From NCBI RefSeq assembly GCF_900102075.1, contig NZ_FNAV01000013.1, forward strand, positions 1 to 64,000: a DNA stretch of 64,000 bases, read 5' to 3'. The position numbers and the translations under genes were made by a program. Origin of the DNA: Salipiger thiooxidans. GTDB taxonomy: Bacteria; Pseudomonadota; Alphaproteobacteria; Rhodobacterales; Rhodobacteraceae. The notes beneath the pieces were generated by a model, which was given only the letters and a program-made list of their open reading frames with translations, ran no database searches and was not told the DNA's origin. Positions 35,933-43,376 of the stretch are shown here, one piece after another (within the stretch, counting starts at the first letter, position 1; each line of letters opens with the position of its first letter).

Positions 35933-37411
35933 ATGCTGCCCCTGTCGAAACAGATGACGACCCGGCTCCTGCAGGACGCCAAGAGCCACATGGCCCACGG
36001 CCGCCTCGCGCAGGCCCGCGCCGCCTTTACCCAGCTCGCGCTGGCCGCGCCCAAGCAGGCAGAGTTCCCCTACGAGCTCTCCCGCATCGCCTTCGAGGAG
36101 GGCGACCGCGAGGCCTGTCTCGGCCAGCTGCGCAAGGCCGTGGCGCTGGCGCCCACGCATCCGCAACTGACCCGCCACGCTGCCGATCGCTTCCGCCATC
36201 TGGGCGCCAGCGACGACGCGCTGGCCGCCTATGACCGCCTGATCGCCGGGGGCACCGACCCGCTCGGCAGCGAGGCCGACAAGGCGCATTACCTCCAGCT
36301 CCTCGGGCGCTTCGACGAATCCGAGAAGATCTTCCGCCGCCTGCTCAGGAAGCACCCTGCCGAGGCACAGCTTTACCGCATCTTCCTTGCCGCCAAGAAG
36401 ATCGACGCGACCGACCCGCTGCTGCCCGCGATGGAGAAACTCTGGGCGCGCAAGGACCTGCCCGACGCGCCGCGCATCCACCTTGGCTATGCGCTCGGAA
36501 AGGCCCTGGAAGAGACCGGCAGGCCCGAGCGTGCCTTCGCCTGCTTCGCCCGCGCCAACGCCCTGCAGCGCAAGGGCGCGCCCTTCGACGCCGAGGCGCA
36601 GGAGCGCGAGTTCGCGGGTGTCCGTGCCGCGCAGGAAGGGCTCATCGGCCTGCCGCCTCTCGAAGGCGCCCCCACCGACGGCCCGCGCCCGATCTTCGTC
36701 ACCGGCATGCCGCGCTCGGGCACCACGCTGGTCGAACGCATCCTTGCCGCGCACGGCGAGGTCGCCGCGGGGGGCGAGCTCGGCATCGCGCTTCGGCTGG
36801 CCTACGGGCAGTTCGACGTGGGCGAGGCCATGCGCCCGCTGGACAGGGAACCGCCGGAGCGGCTCCGCGCCTTCGCCGAGCGTTACACCCGGCTCGTGCG
36901 CCGCGACATCCCCGGCCAGACGCCGGTGATCACCGACAAGTCGATCCTGTCGCACCTGCTGGTAGGGCTGCTGCGCCACACGCTGCCCGGCGCGCGGATC
37001 ATCGTGGTCCAGCGCGACCCGCGCGACATCGCCGTGTCGATCTTCCGCAATTTCTTCGCCACCGGTACCCACCGCTACGCCAACGACCTCGCCGACATCG
37101 CGGGCACCATCCAGCGCTTCCGGCGCAACGTCGCGTTCTGGAAGGAACGCCTGCCCGGCGTCGTGCACGAGATCCGCTACGAGGAACTGGTCGCCGACCC
37201 CGAGCCGCAGTCACGGGCGCTGGTCGCGGCTGCCGGTCTTGACTGGCAGGACGCCTGCCTCGACTTCTACAAGAGCCGCGACGCCGTGAAGACGCTGAGC
37301 GTCAGCCAGGTGCGCCAACCGATCTACCGCAGCTCCGCCCGCGCCTGGACGCGCTACGAGCGCGAGCTGCAACCCTTCATCGAAGCCTGGGGAGACGAGC
37401 CATGGGACTGA
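35933..37411 (+). CDS. TPR-domain sulfotransferase family protein
   Basis: This is a 492-residue protein. Residues 1-230 are helical TPR-like repeats (HGRLAQARAAFTQLALAAP, GRFDESEKIFRRLLRKHP). Residues 250-490 carry a sulfotransferase domain with the PAPS 5'-phosphosulfate loop TGMPRSGTTLVERIL near residue 258 and the 3'-phosphate motif VQRDPRDIAVSIFRN. It has no signal peptide. The acceptor is unknown. The start is uncertain: ATG 35933 is preferred to GTG 35873. Its end overlaps the YggS gene by ten bases. Confidence 0.85.
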   Translation: MLPLSKQMTTRLLQDAKSHMAHGRLAQARAAFTQLALAAPKQAEFPYELSRIAFEEGDREACLGQLRKAVALAPTHPQLTRHAADRFRHLGASDDALAAYDRLIAGGTDPLGSEADKAHYLQLLGRFDESEKIFRRLLRKHPAEAQLYRIFLAAKKIDATDPLLPAMEKLWARKDLPDAPRIHLGYALGKALEETGRPERAFACFARANALQRKGAPFDAEAQEREFAGVRAAQEGLIGLPPLEGAPTDGPRPIFVTGMPRSGTTLVERILAAHGEVAAGGELGIALRLAYGQFDVGEAMRPLDREPPERLRAFAERYTRLVRRDIPGQTPVITDKSILSHLLVGLLRHTLPGARIIVVQRDPRDIAVSIFRNFFATGTHRYANDLADIAGTIQRFRRNVAFWKERLPGVVHEIRYEELVADPEPQSRALVAAAGLDWQDACLDFYKSRDAVKTLSVSQVRQPIYRSSARAWTRYERELQPFIEAWGDEPWD

Positions 37412-38055
37412 GCGACATCCGAGACCGCATTGCAAAAGCCGAGGCCGATGCCGGCCGCGCCCCGGGCTCGGTCGAGCTCATCGCGGTGAGCAAGGTCCAG
37501 CCGCTGGAACGGGTCGAAGCGGTGCTCGAGGAGGGCCACCGGCTCTTCGGCGAGAACAAGGTGCAGGAGGCGCGCGGCAAGTGGCCCGAGTTCATGAGCC
37601 GCTTCGAGGGCGTCTCGGTGCATCTCATCGGCCCGCTGCAGACCAACAAGGCGCGGCAGGCGATGGAGCTGTTCTCGGCCATTCACTCGGTCGACCGCCC
37701 CAAGCTCGCGACCACCATAGCGCGGCTGGCGCAGGAGATGGGCCAGTGTCCCGACCTGTTCCTGCAGGTGAACACCGGAGAAGAGCCGCAGAAGGCCGGC
37801 GTCCTGCCCGCCGAGGCCGACGCCTTCATCGCCGAGGTCCGGGCGCTCGACCTGCCGGTGAAGGGGCTGATGTGCATCCCCCCCGCCGAGGAGACCCCCT
37901 CGCTGCACTTCGCGCTGCTCGCCAAGATCGCAGAGCGCAACGGGCTGACGGGGCTGTCGATGGGCATGAGCTCGGATTTCGAGGAGGCCATCGCGCTTGG
38001 CGCGACCCATGTGCGCGTGGGCTCGGCGATCTTCGGGGAACGCGACTACGGCTGA
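37402..38055 (+). CDS. YggS/PROSC-family PLP homeostasis protein
   Basis: This 217-residue single-domain PLP protein has the cofactor Lys31 in LIAVSKVQP, GENKVQEARGKW, the HLIGPLQTNKARQA motif and MGMSSDFEEAIALGATHVRVGSAIFG. Family members buffer pyridoxal phosphate and affect amino-acid metabolism. It overlaps the sulfotransferase gene by ten bases and is probably cotranscribed with it. ribF begins about 140 bases downstream. Confidence 0.93.
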   Translation: MGLSDIRDRIAKAEADAGRAPGSVELIAVSKVQPLERVEAVLEEGHRLFGENKVQEARGKWPEFMSRFEGVSVHLIGPLQTNKARQAMELFSAIHSVDRPKLATTIARLAQEMGQCPDLFLQVNTGEEPQKAGVLPAEADAFIAEVRALDLPVKGLMCIPPAEETPSLHFALLAKIAERNGLTGLSMGMSSDFEEAIALGATHVRVGSAIFGERDYG

Positions 38056-38195
38056 GGCGGCGGCAGAGGCGGGAGCGCCCTTCCCCGCGCCCCGCGACGC
38101 GGTGTGACCGAAACACCGGCACCGGTGCCGCGGCAAGGCGCGCAATGTCTCGCCCCACCTTGCGCCCGACCACACGGAGAGCTAGGCCTTCGCCC

Positions 38196-39128
38196 ATGCG
38201 GATCATCCGGGATTATCAATACGTCGAGCCCCAGGACCGGGGCGCCAGCGTCGCCATCGGGAACTTCGATGGCGTCCACCTCGGCCATCAGGCGGTGATC
38301 CGCATGGCGCGCGAGGCCGGCGGCGGCGCGCCCTGCGGCGTGCTCACCTTCGAGCCCCACCCGCGCGAGTATTTCGCCCCCGACTCCCCGCCGTTCCGGC
38401 TGATGTCGCCCGAGGCGCGCACCTCGCGGCTCGAGAAGCTGGGCGTCGAGCGGCTCTACGAGCTGAACTTCAACAGCGCACTTGCCGCCCTCACCCCCGA
38501 GGAATTCGCCCGTCGGGTGATTTCCGAAGGACTCGGGCTCAGGCACGTGGTCGTCGGCGCCGATTTCTGCTTCGGCAAGAACCGCGCCGGGGACGTGGAC
38601 GACCTCAAGCGCTTCGGGGTCGAGATGGGCTTCGGCGTGACCGTGGCCGAGATCCTCGAACATCGCGGCGGGCAGGTGAGCTCCACCGCGATCCGCAAGG
38701 CTCTGACCGACGGCAACCCGCGTGAGGCGGCGGCGCAGCTCGGCCACTGGCACCGCATCGAGGGCGTCGTGGTCGGCGGCGAACAGCGCGGCCGCGAGCT
38801 GGGCTACCCCACCGCCAACATGTCCATCGAAGGGCTGCACCCCCCCAGGCAGGGCGTCTACGCGGTCGTGGTCGAGGTCATCACCGGCGAGCACAAGGGC
38901 AACTACCACGGCGCGGCCTCGCTCGGGGTGCGGCCGATGTTCGGTGAGAACACCCCCAACCTCGAGACCTTCATCTTCGACTTCAAGGGCGATCTCTACG
39001 GCGCCACGCTGTCCGTGGGCCTCGTCGAATACCTCCGCCCCGAGCAGAAGTTCGACGGGCTCGACGCGCTGATCACCCAGATGGACGCGGATTGCGCCCG
39101 GGCCCGCGAGATTCTCGAGGCACTATGA
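38196..39128 (+). CDS. ribF: Bifunctional riboflavin kinase/FAD synthetase
   Basis: This enzyme makes FMN from riboflavin and then FAD. It is 310 residues. The N-terminal nucleotidyltransferase domain has AIGNFDGVHLGHQAVI, LTFEPHPREYF and SSTAIRKAL. The C-terminal kinase domain has GGEQRGRELGYPTANM and SLGVRPMFGENTPNLETFIFDF. The ATG at 38196 is used; a much longer open frame upstream overlaps yggS and is not coding. The stop overlaps the YcgN start. Confidence 0.95.
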   Translation: MRIIRDYQYVEPQDRGASVAIGNFDGVHLGHQAVIRMAREAGGGAPCGVLTFEPHPREYFAPDSPPFRLMSPEARTSRLEKLGVERLYELNFNSALAALTPEEFARRVISEGLGLRHVVVGADFCFGKNRAGDVDDLKRFGVEMGFGVTVAEILEHRGGQVSSTAIRKALTDGNPREAAAQLGHWHRIEGVVVGGEQRGRELGYPTANMSIEGLHPPRQGVYAVVVEVITGEHKGNYHGAASLGVRPMFGENTPNLETFIFDFKGDLYGATLSVGLVEYLRPEQKFDGLDALITQMDADCARAREILEAL

Positions 39129-39595
39129 GCGACCCCATCGACCGCAACGGGCTGGAGCCCCGCTTCTGGGAGAAGAAGCCCCTCGCCAAGCTCTCGGACA
39201 AGGAGTGGGAGGCGCTCTGCGACGGCTGCGGCAAGTGCTGCCTCAACAAGCTCGAGGACGAGGACTCGGGCGAGGTCGCACTGACCTGTGTCGCCTGCCG
39301 CCTCTTCGACGACGAGAGCTGCCGTTGCGCGCAATACCCGATCCGGCACCAGTTCGTGCCGGAATGCATCGTCCTGAAGCCCTCGAACATCGACGAACAC
39401 GCCTACTGGATGCCGCAGACCTGCGCCTACCGCCTGCTCTGGGCGGGCGAGCCGCTCTTCGACTGGCACCCGCTGATCTCGGGCGACCCCGAGACGGTGC
39501 ATGCCGCGGGCGTGTCGATGCGCGGGCGCACCGTGCCCGAGTTCGAGATCGACGAGGACGACTGGGAAGACCACATCATCGAGGAGCCCGTCTGA
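39125..39595 (+). CDS. YcgN-family cysteine-cluster protein
   Basis: This 156-residue protein belongs to the YkgJ/YcgN superfamily, with the Cys motif LCDGCGKCCLNKLED followed by CVACRLFDDESCRCAQYP and further Cys near CIVLKPS and TCAYRLLW. The cluster probably binds zinc or an Fe-S centre; the precise role is unknown. The start overlaps the ribF stop (ATGA) and the stop overlaps the next ATG (TGATG), so it sits inside a tight operon. Confidence 0.9.
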   Translation: MSDPIDRNGLEPRFWEKKPLAKLSDKEWEALCDGCGKCCLNKLEDEDSGEVALTCVACRLFDDESCRCAQYPIRHQFVPECIVLKPSNIDEHAYWMPQTCAYRLLWAGEPLFDWHPLISGDPETVHAAGVSMRGRTVPEFEIDEDDWEDHIIEEPV

Positions 39596-40638
39596 TGTTC
39601 TTTGCCTCCGACAACTCCGGCTCCGTGCCGCAGCAGGTGCTCGAATCGCTTGCCCGCGCCAATGAGGGCTATGCCATGGGCTACGGTGGCGATGCGCTGT
39701 CGCAGCAGGTCACCGACAAGATCCGCACGCTCTTCGAGGCCCCCGAGGCCGCCGTCCACCTCGTTCCGACGGGCACCGCCGCCAACGTGCTGTCGCTGGC
39801 CTGCCTCTGCCCGCCCTACGCCACCGTCTTCTGCTCGCCCGTGGCGCACATCCACGAGGACGAGTGCAACGCGCCCGAGTTCTTCACCGGCGGTGCCAAG
39901 CTGACGCTGGTGGGCGACGCCGACCGCATGAGCCCCGAGGCCCTGCGCGCCGCCATCGAGAACGAAGAGACCCGCGGCGTGCACGGCCCCAAGCGCGGCC
40001 CGGTGTCGATCACGCAGGTGACCGAGCGCGGCAACGTCTATTCGATGGACGAGCTGCGCGCCCTGACCGCCGTGGCCAGGGACTACGGCCTGCCCGTGCA
40101 TCTCGACGGGGCGCGGTTCTCGAACGCCGCCGTCAAGCTCGGCGTCACGCCCGCCGAGATGAGCTGGAAGATCGGCGTCGACATCTGCGTCTTCGGCGGC
40201 ACCAAGAACGGGCTGATGGGCGTCGAGGCGGTGGTGATCTTCGACGCGGACAAAGCCGCCGAGTTCGAATACCGCCGCAAGCGCGGCGCGCTGCTGTTCT
40301 CCAAGCACCGCTATCTCGCGGCGCAGATGGACGCCTACCTGACCGACAATCTCTGGCACGACCTCGCCAGCCGCGCCAACGCGCGCTGCGACCAGGCGCT
40401 GCAGGGGCTGAAGGGCGCAGGCGTCACCGTGCTGAACGACACCCACGCCAACATGATCTTCTTCGAGATGCCGCGCGCCGCGCACCGCGCCGTGCAGGAG
40501 GCGGGCGCCGTCTATCACCTCTGGGGCAGCCCCGAGGGCCCCGACAACGAGGCGGTCATGGGCCGGCTGGTGTTCGACTGGTCGCTGGAGCCCGAGGCCG
40601 TCTCGGCCTTCGTCGCCGCGGTCCGCGCCGCGGTCTGA
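39595..40638 (+). CDS. Low-specificity threonine aldolase-type PLP enzyme
   Basis: This is a 347-residue fold-type I PLP protein. It starts FFASDNSGSVPQQVLESLAR, with a Gly-rich AMGYGGDALSQQV segment, the His stacking region VAHIHEDECNAPEF, HLDGARFSNAAVKLG (Asp binding the pyridine nitrogen) and the Schiff-base Lys204 in FGGTKNGLMG. Family members split threonine or related beta-hydroxy amino acids to glycine and an aldehyde. It is the last gene of the run that begins at 35933. Convergent LysE gene four bases away. Confidence 0.88.
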   Translation: MFFASDNSGSVPQQVLESLARANEGYAMGYGGDALSQQVTDKIRTLFEAPEAAVHLVPTGTAANVLSLACLCPPYATVFCSPVAHIHEDECNAPEFFTGGAKLTLVGDADRMSPEALRAAIENEETRGVHGPKRGPVSITQVTERGNVYSMDELRALTAVARDYGLPVHLDGARFSNAAVKLGVTPAEMSWKIGVDICVFGGTKNGLMGVEAVVIFDADKAAEFEYRRKRGALLFSKHRYLAAQMDAYLTDNLWHDLASRANARCDQALQGLKGAGVTVLNDTHANMIFFEMPRAAHRAVQEAGAVYHLWGSPEGPDNEAVMGRLVFDWSLEPEAVSAFVAAVRAAV

Positions 40639-40642
40639 CGCC

Positions 40643-41254
40643 TCAGCGCGGCAGCCGCGCCATGGCGAGCCCCGCCGCCGCCGACAGGTAGAGCGATCCG
40701 GTCAGCCGGTGCCGGAGGGCGCCGGCCCGCGCCAGCCAGCCCCGCGCCTTGCCTGCCGCCAGAACCCAGACCACGTCGACCGACGCGATCGTCAGCAGGT
40801 AGACCGCCGCCACCGCCAGCAGCGAGGACGGGCGCGCGGGATCGGCGAACTGCGGCAGGAAGGCCGCGTTGAAGAGCAGCGTCTTGGGGTTCACGCAGGC
40901 CATCAGCGCGCCCTGCACGAAAAGCGCCACAGGCGCCCGCCGCGGCGGCTCGAGCGTCGCGAGCTCCGCCCTGCCCCGCCGCCACGCGGCGATGCCGAGC
41001 CATGTCAGCCACACCACCCCGGCCCAGCGCAGCCACTGGAACGCTTCCGAAAAGAGCTCGACCAGCACCGCGAGCCCCAGCGCCACGAGCATGACCTGAA
41101 ACGCGATGCCCAGCGTGGTGCCCGCGACCGTAGCCAGCCCGTGGCGGGCGCCATGGGCCAGCGTGTTGCCGACGATGAGCGCGACATTGGGCCCGGGAAT
41201 CGCCGCGAGGGCGACGCAGGCTGCGACGAGGGCGAAAAGAGTGGCCGGTTCCAT
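40643..41254 (-). CDS. LysE/RhtB-family amino-acid exporter
   Basis: This 203-residue inner-membrane protein has five to six helices. The hallmark PGPNVALIVGNTLAHGARHGL is at the N-terminus and VNPKTLLFNAAFLPQF in the middle. Family members export amino acids such as lysine, threonine or homoserine lactones; the substrate here is unknown. ATG at 41254. The next upstream gene on this strand is hspQ, which ends at 41286. Confidence 0.92.
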   Translation of the reverse strand: MEPATLFALVAACVALAAIPGPNVALIVGNTLAHGARHGLATVAGTTLGIAFQVMLVALGLAVLVELFSEAFQWLRWAGVVWLTWLGIAAWRRGRAELATLEPPRRAPVALFVQGALMACVNPKTLLFNAAFLPQFADPARPSSLLAVAAVYLLTIASVDVVWVLAAGKARGWLARAGALRHRLTGSLYLSAAAGLAMARLPR

Positions 41255-41285
41255 GCGACGCTGGCTCTCGCCCCTCCCGTCCGGG

Positions 41286-41612
41286 TCAATTCATGTGGAA
41301 ATGCAGCTCGTAGGCACCGTCGTTGAAGGCACCGAAGAGGTCGGGGATGTCCGGATGATCCACCGGCTCGCCCGAGTAATCGGCGACGAGGTTCTGCTCG
41401 GACACGTAGGCGACGTAGAAGCTCTGATCGTTTTCGGCCAGCAGGTGATAGAACGGCTGGTCCCGCACCGGACGCGAGTCCTCGGGAATCGCCTCGTACC
41501 ATTCCTCGGTGTTGCTGAACTCGGGATCCACGTCGAAGACAACCCCGCGAAACGGGTGCTTGCGATGCCGGACGACCTGGCCAAGGTGATATTTTGCGCG
41601 CTGTGTATGCAT
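41286..41612 (-). CDS. hspQ: Heat shock protein HspQ
   Basis: This 108-residue hemimethylated-DNA-binding-type protein has the HspQ pattern KYHLGQVVRHRKHPFRGVVFDVDPEF, an EDSRPVRDQPFYHLLAEND strand and YVAYVSEQNLVAD. In E. coli HspQ is a specificity factor and substrate of Lon protease. The start at 41612 is supported by AGAGG six bases upstream; 41630 is an in-frame alternative. The divergent upstream region (258 bp) is AT-richer than average; I could not identify a convincing RpoH promoter. Confidence 0.9.
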   Translation of the reverse strand: MHTQRAKYHLGQVVRHRKHPFRGVVFDVDPEFSNTEEWYEAIPEDSRPVRDQPFYHLLAENDQSFYVAYVSEQNLVADYSGEPVDHPDIPDLFGAFNDGAYELHFHMN

Positions 41613-41870
41613 GGCAACCTCTTGGGCCAAGTCTTGTCATTTCTAAGGTGTGATGTCCAACTTTAGGACGCAATTTATCAGAAACACACTGTGAACGCGC
41701 ATCCGACAGTTCCGGTTCCCGGCAGTGTTGCGTGGCAGGCATAGACCCGCTGAACAAGGGGCCCATCGCGATTGTGATTCCAACCCTTCTGCCGTTGCGT
41801 TACAATTCCCGCAGGCAAGAAAACCATAAAACACGATAAAACCAATAACACTCAGAAGAGCGAGAGGCAG

Positions 41871-42461
41871 ATGAGCAGATGGCTTCGCGCGATGGTGGTC
41901 GTGCTGCTGGCAGCGTCATGTGGCGGTGGTGGCAGTGGCAGATCGCCTGACAATCTCGATGACGCCTGTGCAATCCTGACACAGCGTCCGAACTACATCC
42001 GCGCCTTCAAGGCCACCGAGCGCAAATGGGGCGTTCCGGTGCATGTGCAGATGGCCACGATCTACCAGGAAAGCAAGTTCAAGTCCGATGCGCGGACTCC
42101 GTTCCGCTATTCCCTCGGGGTCATTCCCAACGGTCGGCAGAGCTCGGCCTTCGGGTACAGCCAGGCCCTGGACGGCACCTGGGACGAATATCTCGAATCG
42201 ACCGGCAAGCGCCGCGCCCGCCGCGACGATATCCGCGACGCGACGGATTTCATGGGCTGGTACATGGCCGGCACCCGCGACGGTCTCGGCATCAGCCTGC
42301 GCGACGCCCGCAACCAGTACCTCGCCTATCACGAGGGCCGTTCGGGCTTCAAACGCGGCAGCCACAACTCCAAGGCCTGGCTGGTCCGGGTCGCCGACGA
42401 GGTGGGCAACCGCGCGATCGTCTACGAGGTCCAGCTGGCGGGCTGCCGCGCGGCGCGCTGA
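41871..42461 (+). CDS. Lytic transglycosylase-like lipoprotein
   Basis: This is a 196-residue lipoprotein (signal RAMVVVLLAASC, Cys17) followed by a Gly/Ser linker. The mature part resembles an SLT domain: catalytic Glu in MATIYQESKFKSDA, SAFGYSQALDGTWDEY and NQYLAYHEGRSGF. It would cut peptidoglycan glycans at the outer membrane. GAGAGGCAG precedes the ATG. The C-terminus has one further Cys (AGCRAAR). Convergent with lolA. Confidence 0.82.
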   Translation: MSRWLRAMVVVLLAASCGGGGSGRSPDNLDDACAILTQRPNYIRAFKATERKWGVPVHVQMATIYQESKFKSDARTPFRYSLGVIPNGRQSSAFGYSQALDGTWDEYLESTGKRRARRDDIRDATDFMGWYMAGTRDGLGISLRDARNQYLAYHEGRSGFKRGSHNSKAWLVRVADEVGNRAIVYEVQLAGCRAAR

Positions 42462-42482
42462 GGCGCCGCACGGTCTCCGGCT

Positions 42483-43064
42483 TCAGTTGACGCGGTTCAC
42501 GTCGAAGAGGCTGTTGGGCAGGTTGGCCTTCTGCAGCCCGCCCAGCACCACCGTCGTGGTGTTGCCGTTGCCGTCACGGATGATCCACTGACGCAGCTCC
42601 ACCGGGTTGCCGGTGAATTTCATCTGGATCGAGCCGTATTCCGGATGCCGCGGATCCTGCGCGGTCACGGTGGTCGCGGTGCCGTCGTAGCTGTGACCAG
42701 TCACCATGCCGCGCTGCGCGAGGTTCACATTGCGCTCGAGGATGATCGACAGCGGCGTCTGGCTCAGCGGATAGGTCTCCGGCTGTCCGCGCACCTTCTT
42801 GTCGAACACGTAGACCGCCCCCGACCAGGCCAGCACCAGCGCCTGTTCCGGCGGGTTGTACTCGAAGCGCACCTTGCCGGGGCGCTTGATCGAGATCGTC
42901 CCGGTCGAGATCGTGCCGTCCCCGTTGATCTGGGTAAACGGGCTCTTCGCCGACTGGATCGAGTTCAGGTACTGCGAGATCTGGTTCAGCGAGAGCTGCT
43001 GCGCCGCCGCCGAGACGGTGGTCAGCACGAGCGCCGTCAGCGCGGCGGTGATGAGTCGGAGCAT
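42483..43064 (-). CDS. lolA: Outer-membrane lipoprotein carrier LolA
   Basis: LolA is the periplasmic chaperone that carries lipoproteins from LolCDE to the outer membrane. It is 193 residues with a signal peptide (residues 1-21, ALVLTTVSAAAQ). The half-barrel region has QSAKSPFTQINGDGTISTG, KRPGKVRFEYNPPE and VYVFDKKVRGQPETYPLSQTPL. It runs in the same direction as ftsK, but with a terminator and the dispersed repeat between them, so it is probably a separate unit. Confidence 0.93.
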   Translation of the reverse strand: MLRLITAALTALVLTTVSAAAQQLSLNQISQYLNSIQSAKSPFTQINGDGTISTGTISIKRPGKVRFEYNPPEQALVLAWSGAVYVFDKKVRGQPETYPLSQTPLSIILERNVNLAQRGMVTGHSYDGTATTVTAQDPRHPEYGSIQMKFTGNPVELRQWIIRDGNGNTTTVVLGGLQKANLPNSLFDVNRVN

Positions 43065-43272
43065 ATGGTCTTCCTTCGTCCTGCTCGGGTGGTCGGGTCA
43101 GCCATGCCGCAAAAGCCGCGGTCATGCGATAACAGCCCCCCGTGTTCCGGTGACAGATAGGGCGCGCCCGGGCAAATGACAAAGCCGCGCCCCGCGAAAC
43201 GGCAAATCCGCGCCTGCCCGCCCCGGCCCGGCCCCCCGGGACCGCCGCCGCCGTCCCCTCTGCCCCTGAAAC

Positions 43273-43308
43273 GGAAAGAAGCCACGGAACCGACCGTCCC
43301 GTGGCTTC
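43273..43308 (-). terminator. Rho-independent terminator of ftsK
   Basis: GAAGCCACGG (43278-43287) and CCGTGGCTTC (43299-43308) form a perfect 10-bp stem with an 11-base loop. On the minus strand TTTCCGTTTC follows. It lies 69 bases after the ftsK stop, with the dispersed repeat in between. Confidence 0.75.
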
Positions 43309-43315
43309 CTGGCTT

Positions 43316-43363
43316 TAAATATCCCGGGGGTGTCCGCGTCAGCGGACGGGGGCAGCGCCCCCT
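43316..43363 (+). repeat. Dispersed structured repeat, copy B
   Basis: AAATATCCCGGGGGTGTCC to GCGCCCCCTC, differing from copy A (13133-13180) at only a few positions, including a compensating loop change (GTCA for GCCA). The two hairpins are preserved. It lies between the ftsK stop (43377, minus strand) and the ftsK terminator. With respect to ftsK it is in the opposite orientation to copy C and its gene. Confidence 0.85.
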
Positions 43364-43376
43364 CCCGGAGCGGGCC

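Larger units (their letters stand above)
43065..43376. other. Intergenic region between ftsK and lolA
   Basis: This 312-bp gap has no plausible gene. It contains the ftsK terminator (43273-43308), copy B of the dispersed repeat (43316-43363) and, nearer lolA, presumably the lolA promoter. An open frame crosses the whole gap on the plus strand but runs antisense through all of ftsK and is not coding. Confidence 0.6.

Noticed and set aside
34232-37168. A 978-codon minus-strand frame across the porin, ACT and sulfotransferase genes
   Set aside because: It crosses three well-supported genes and a strong terminator; its composition is that of an antisense frame.
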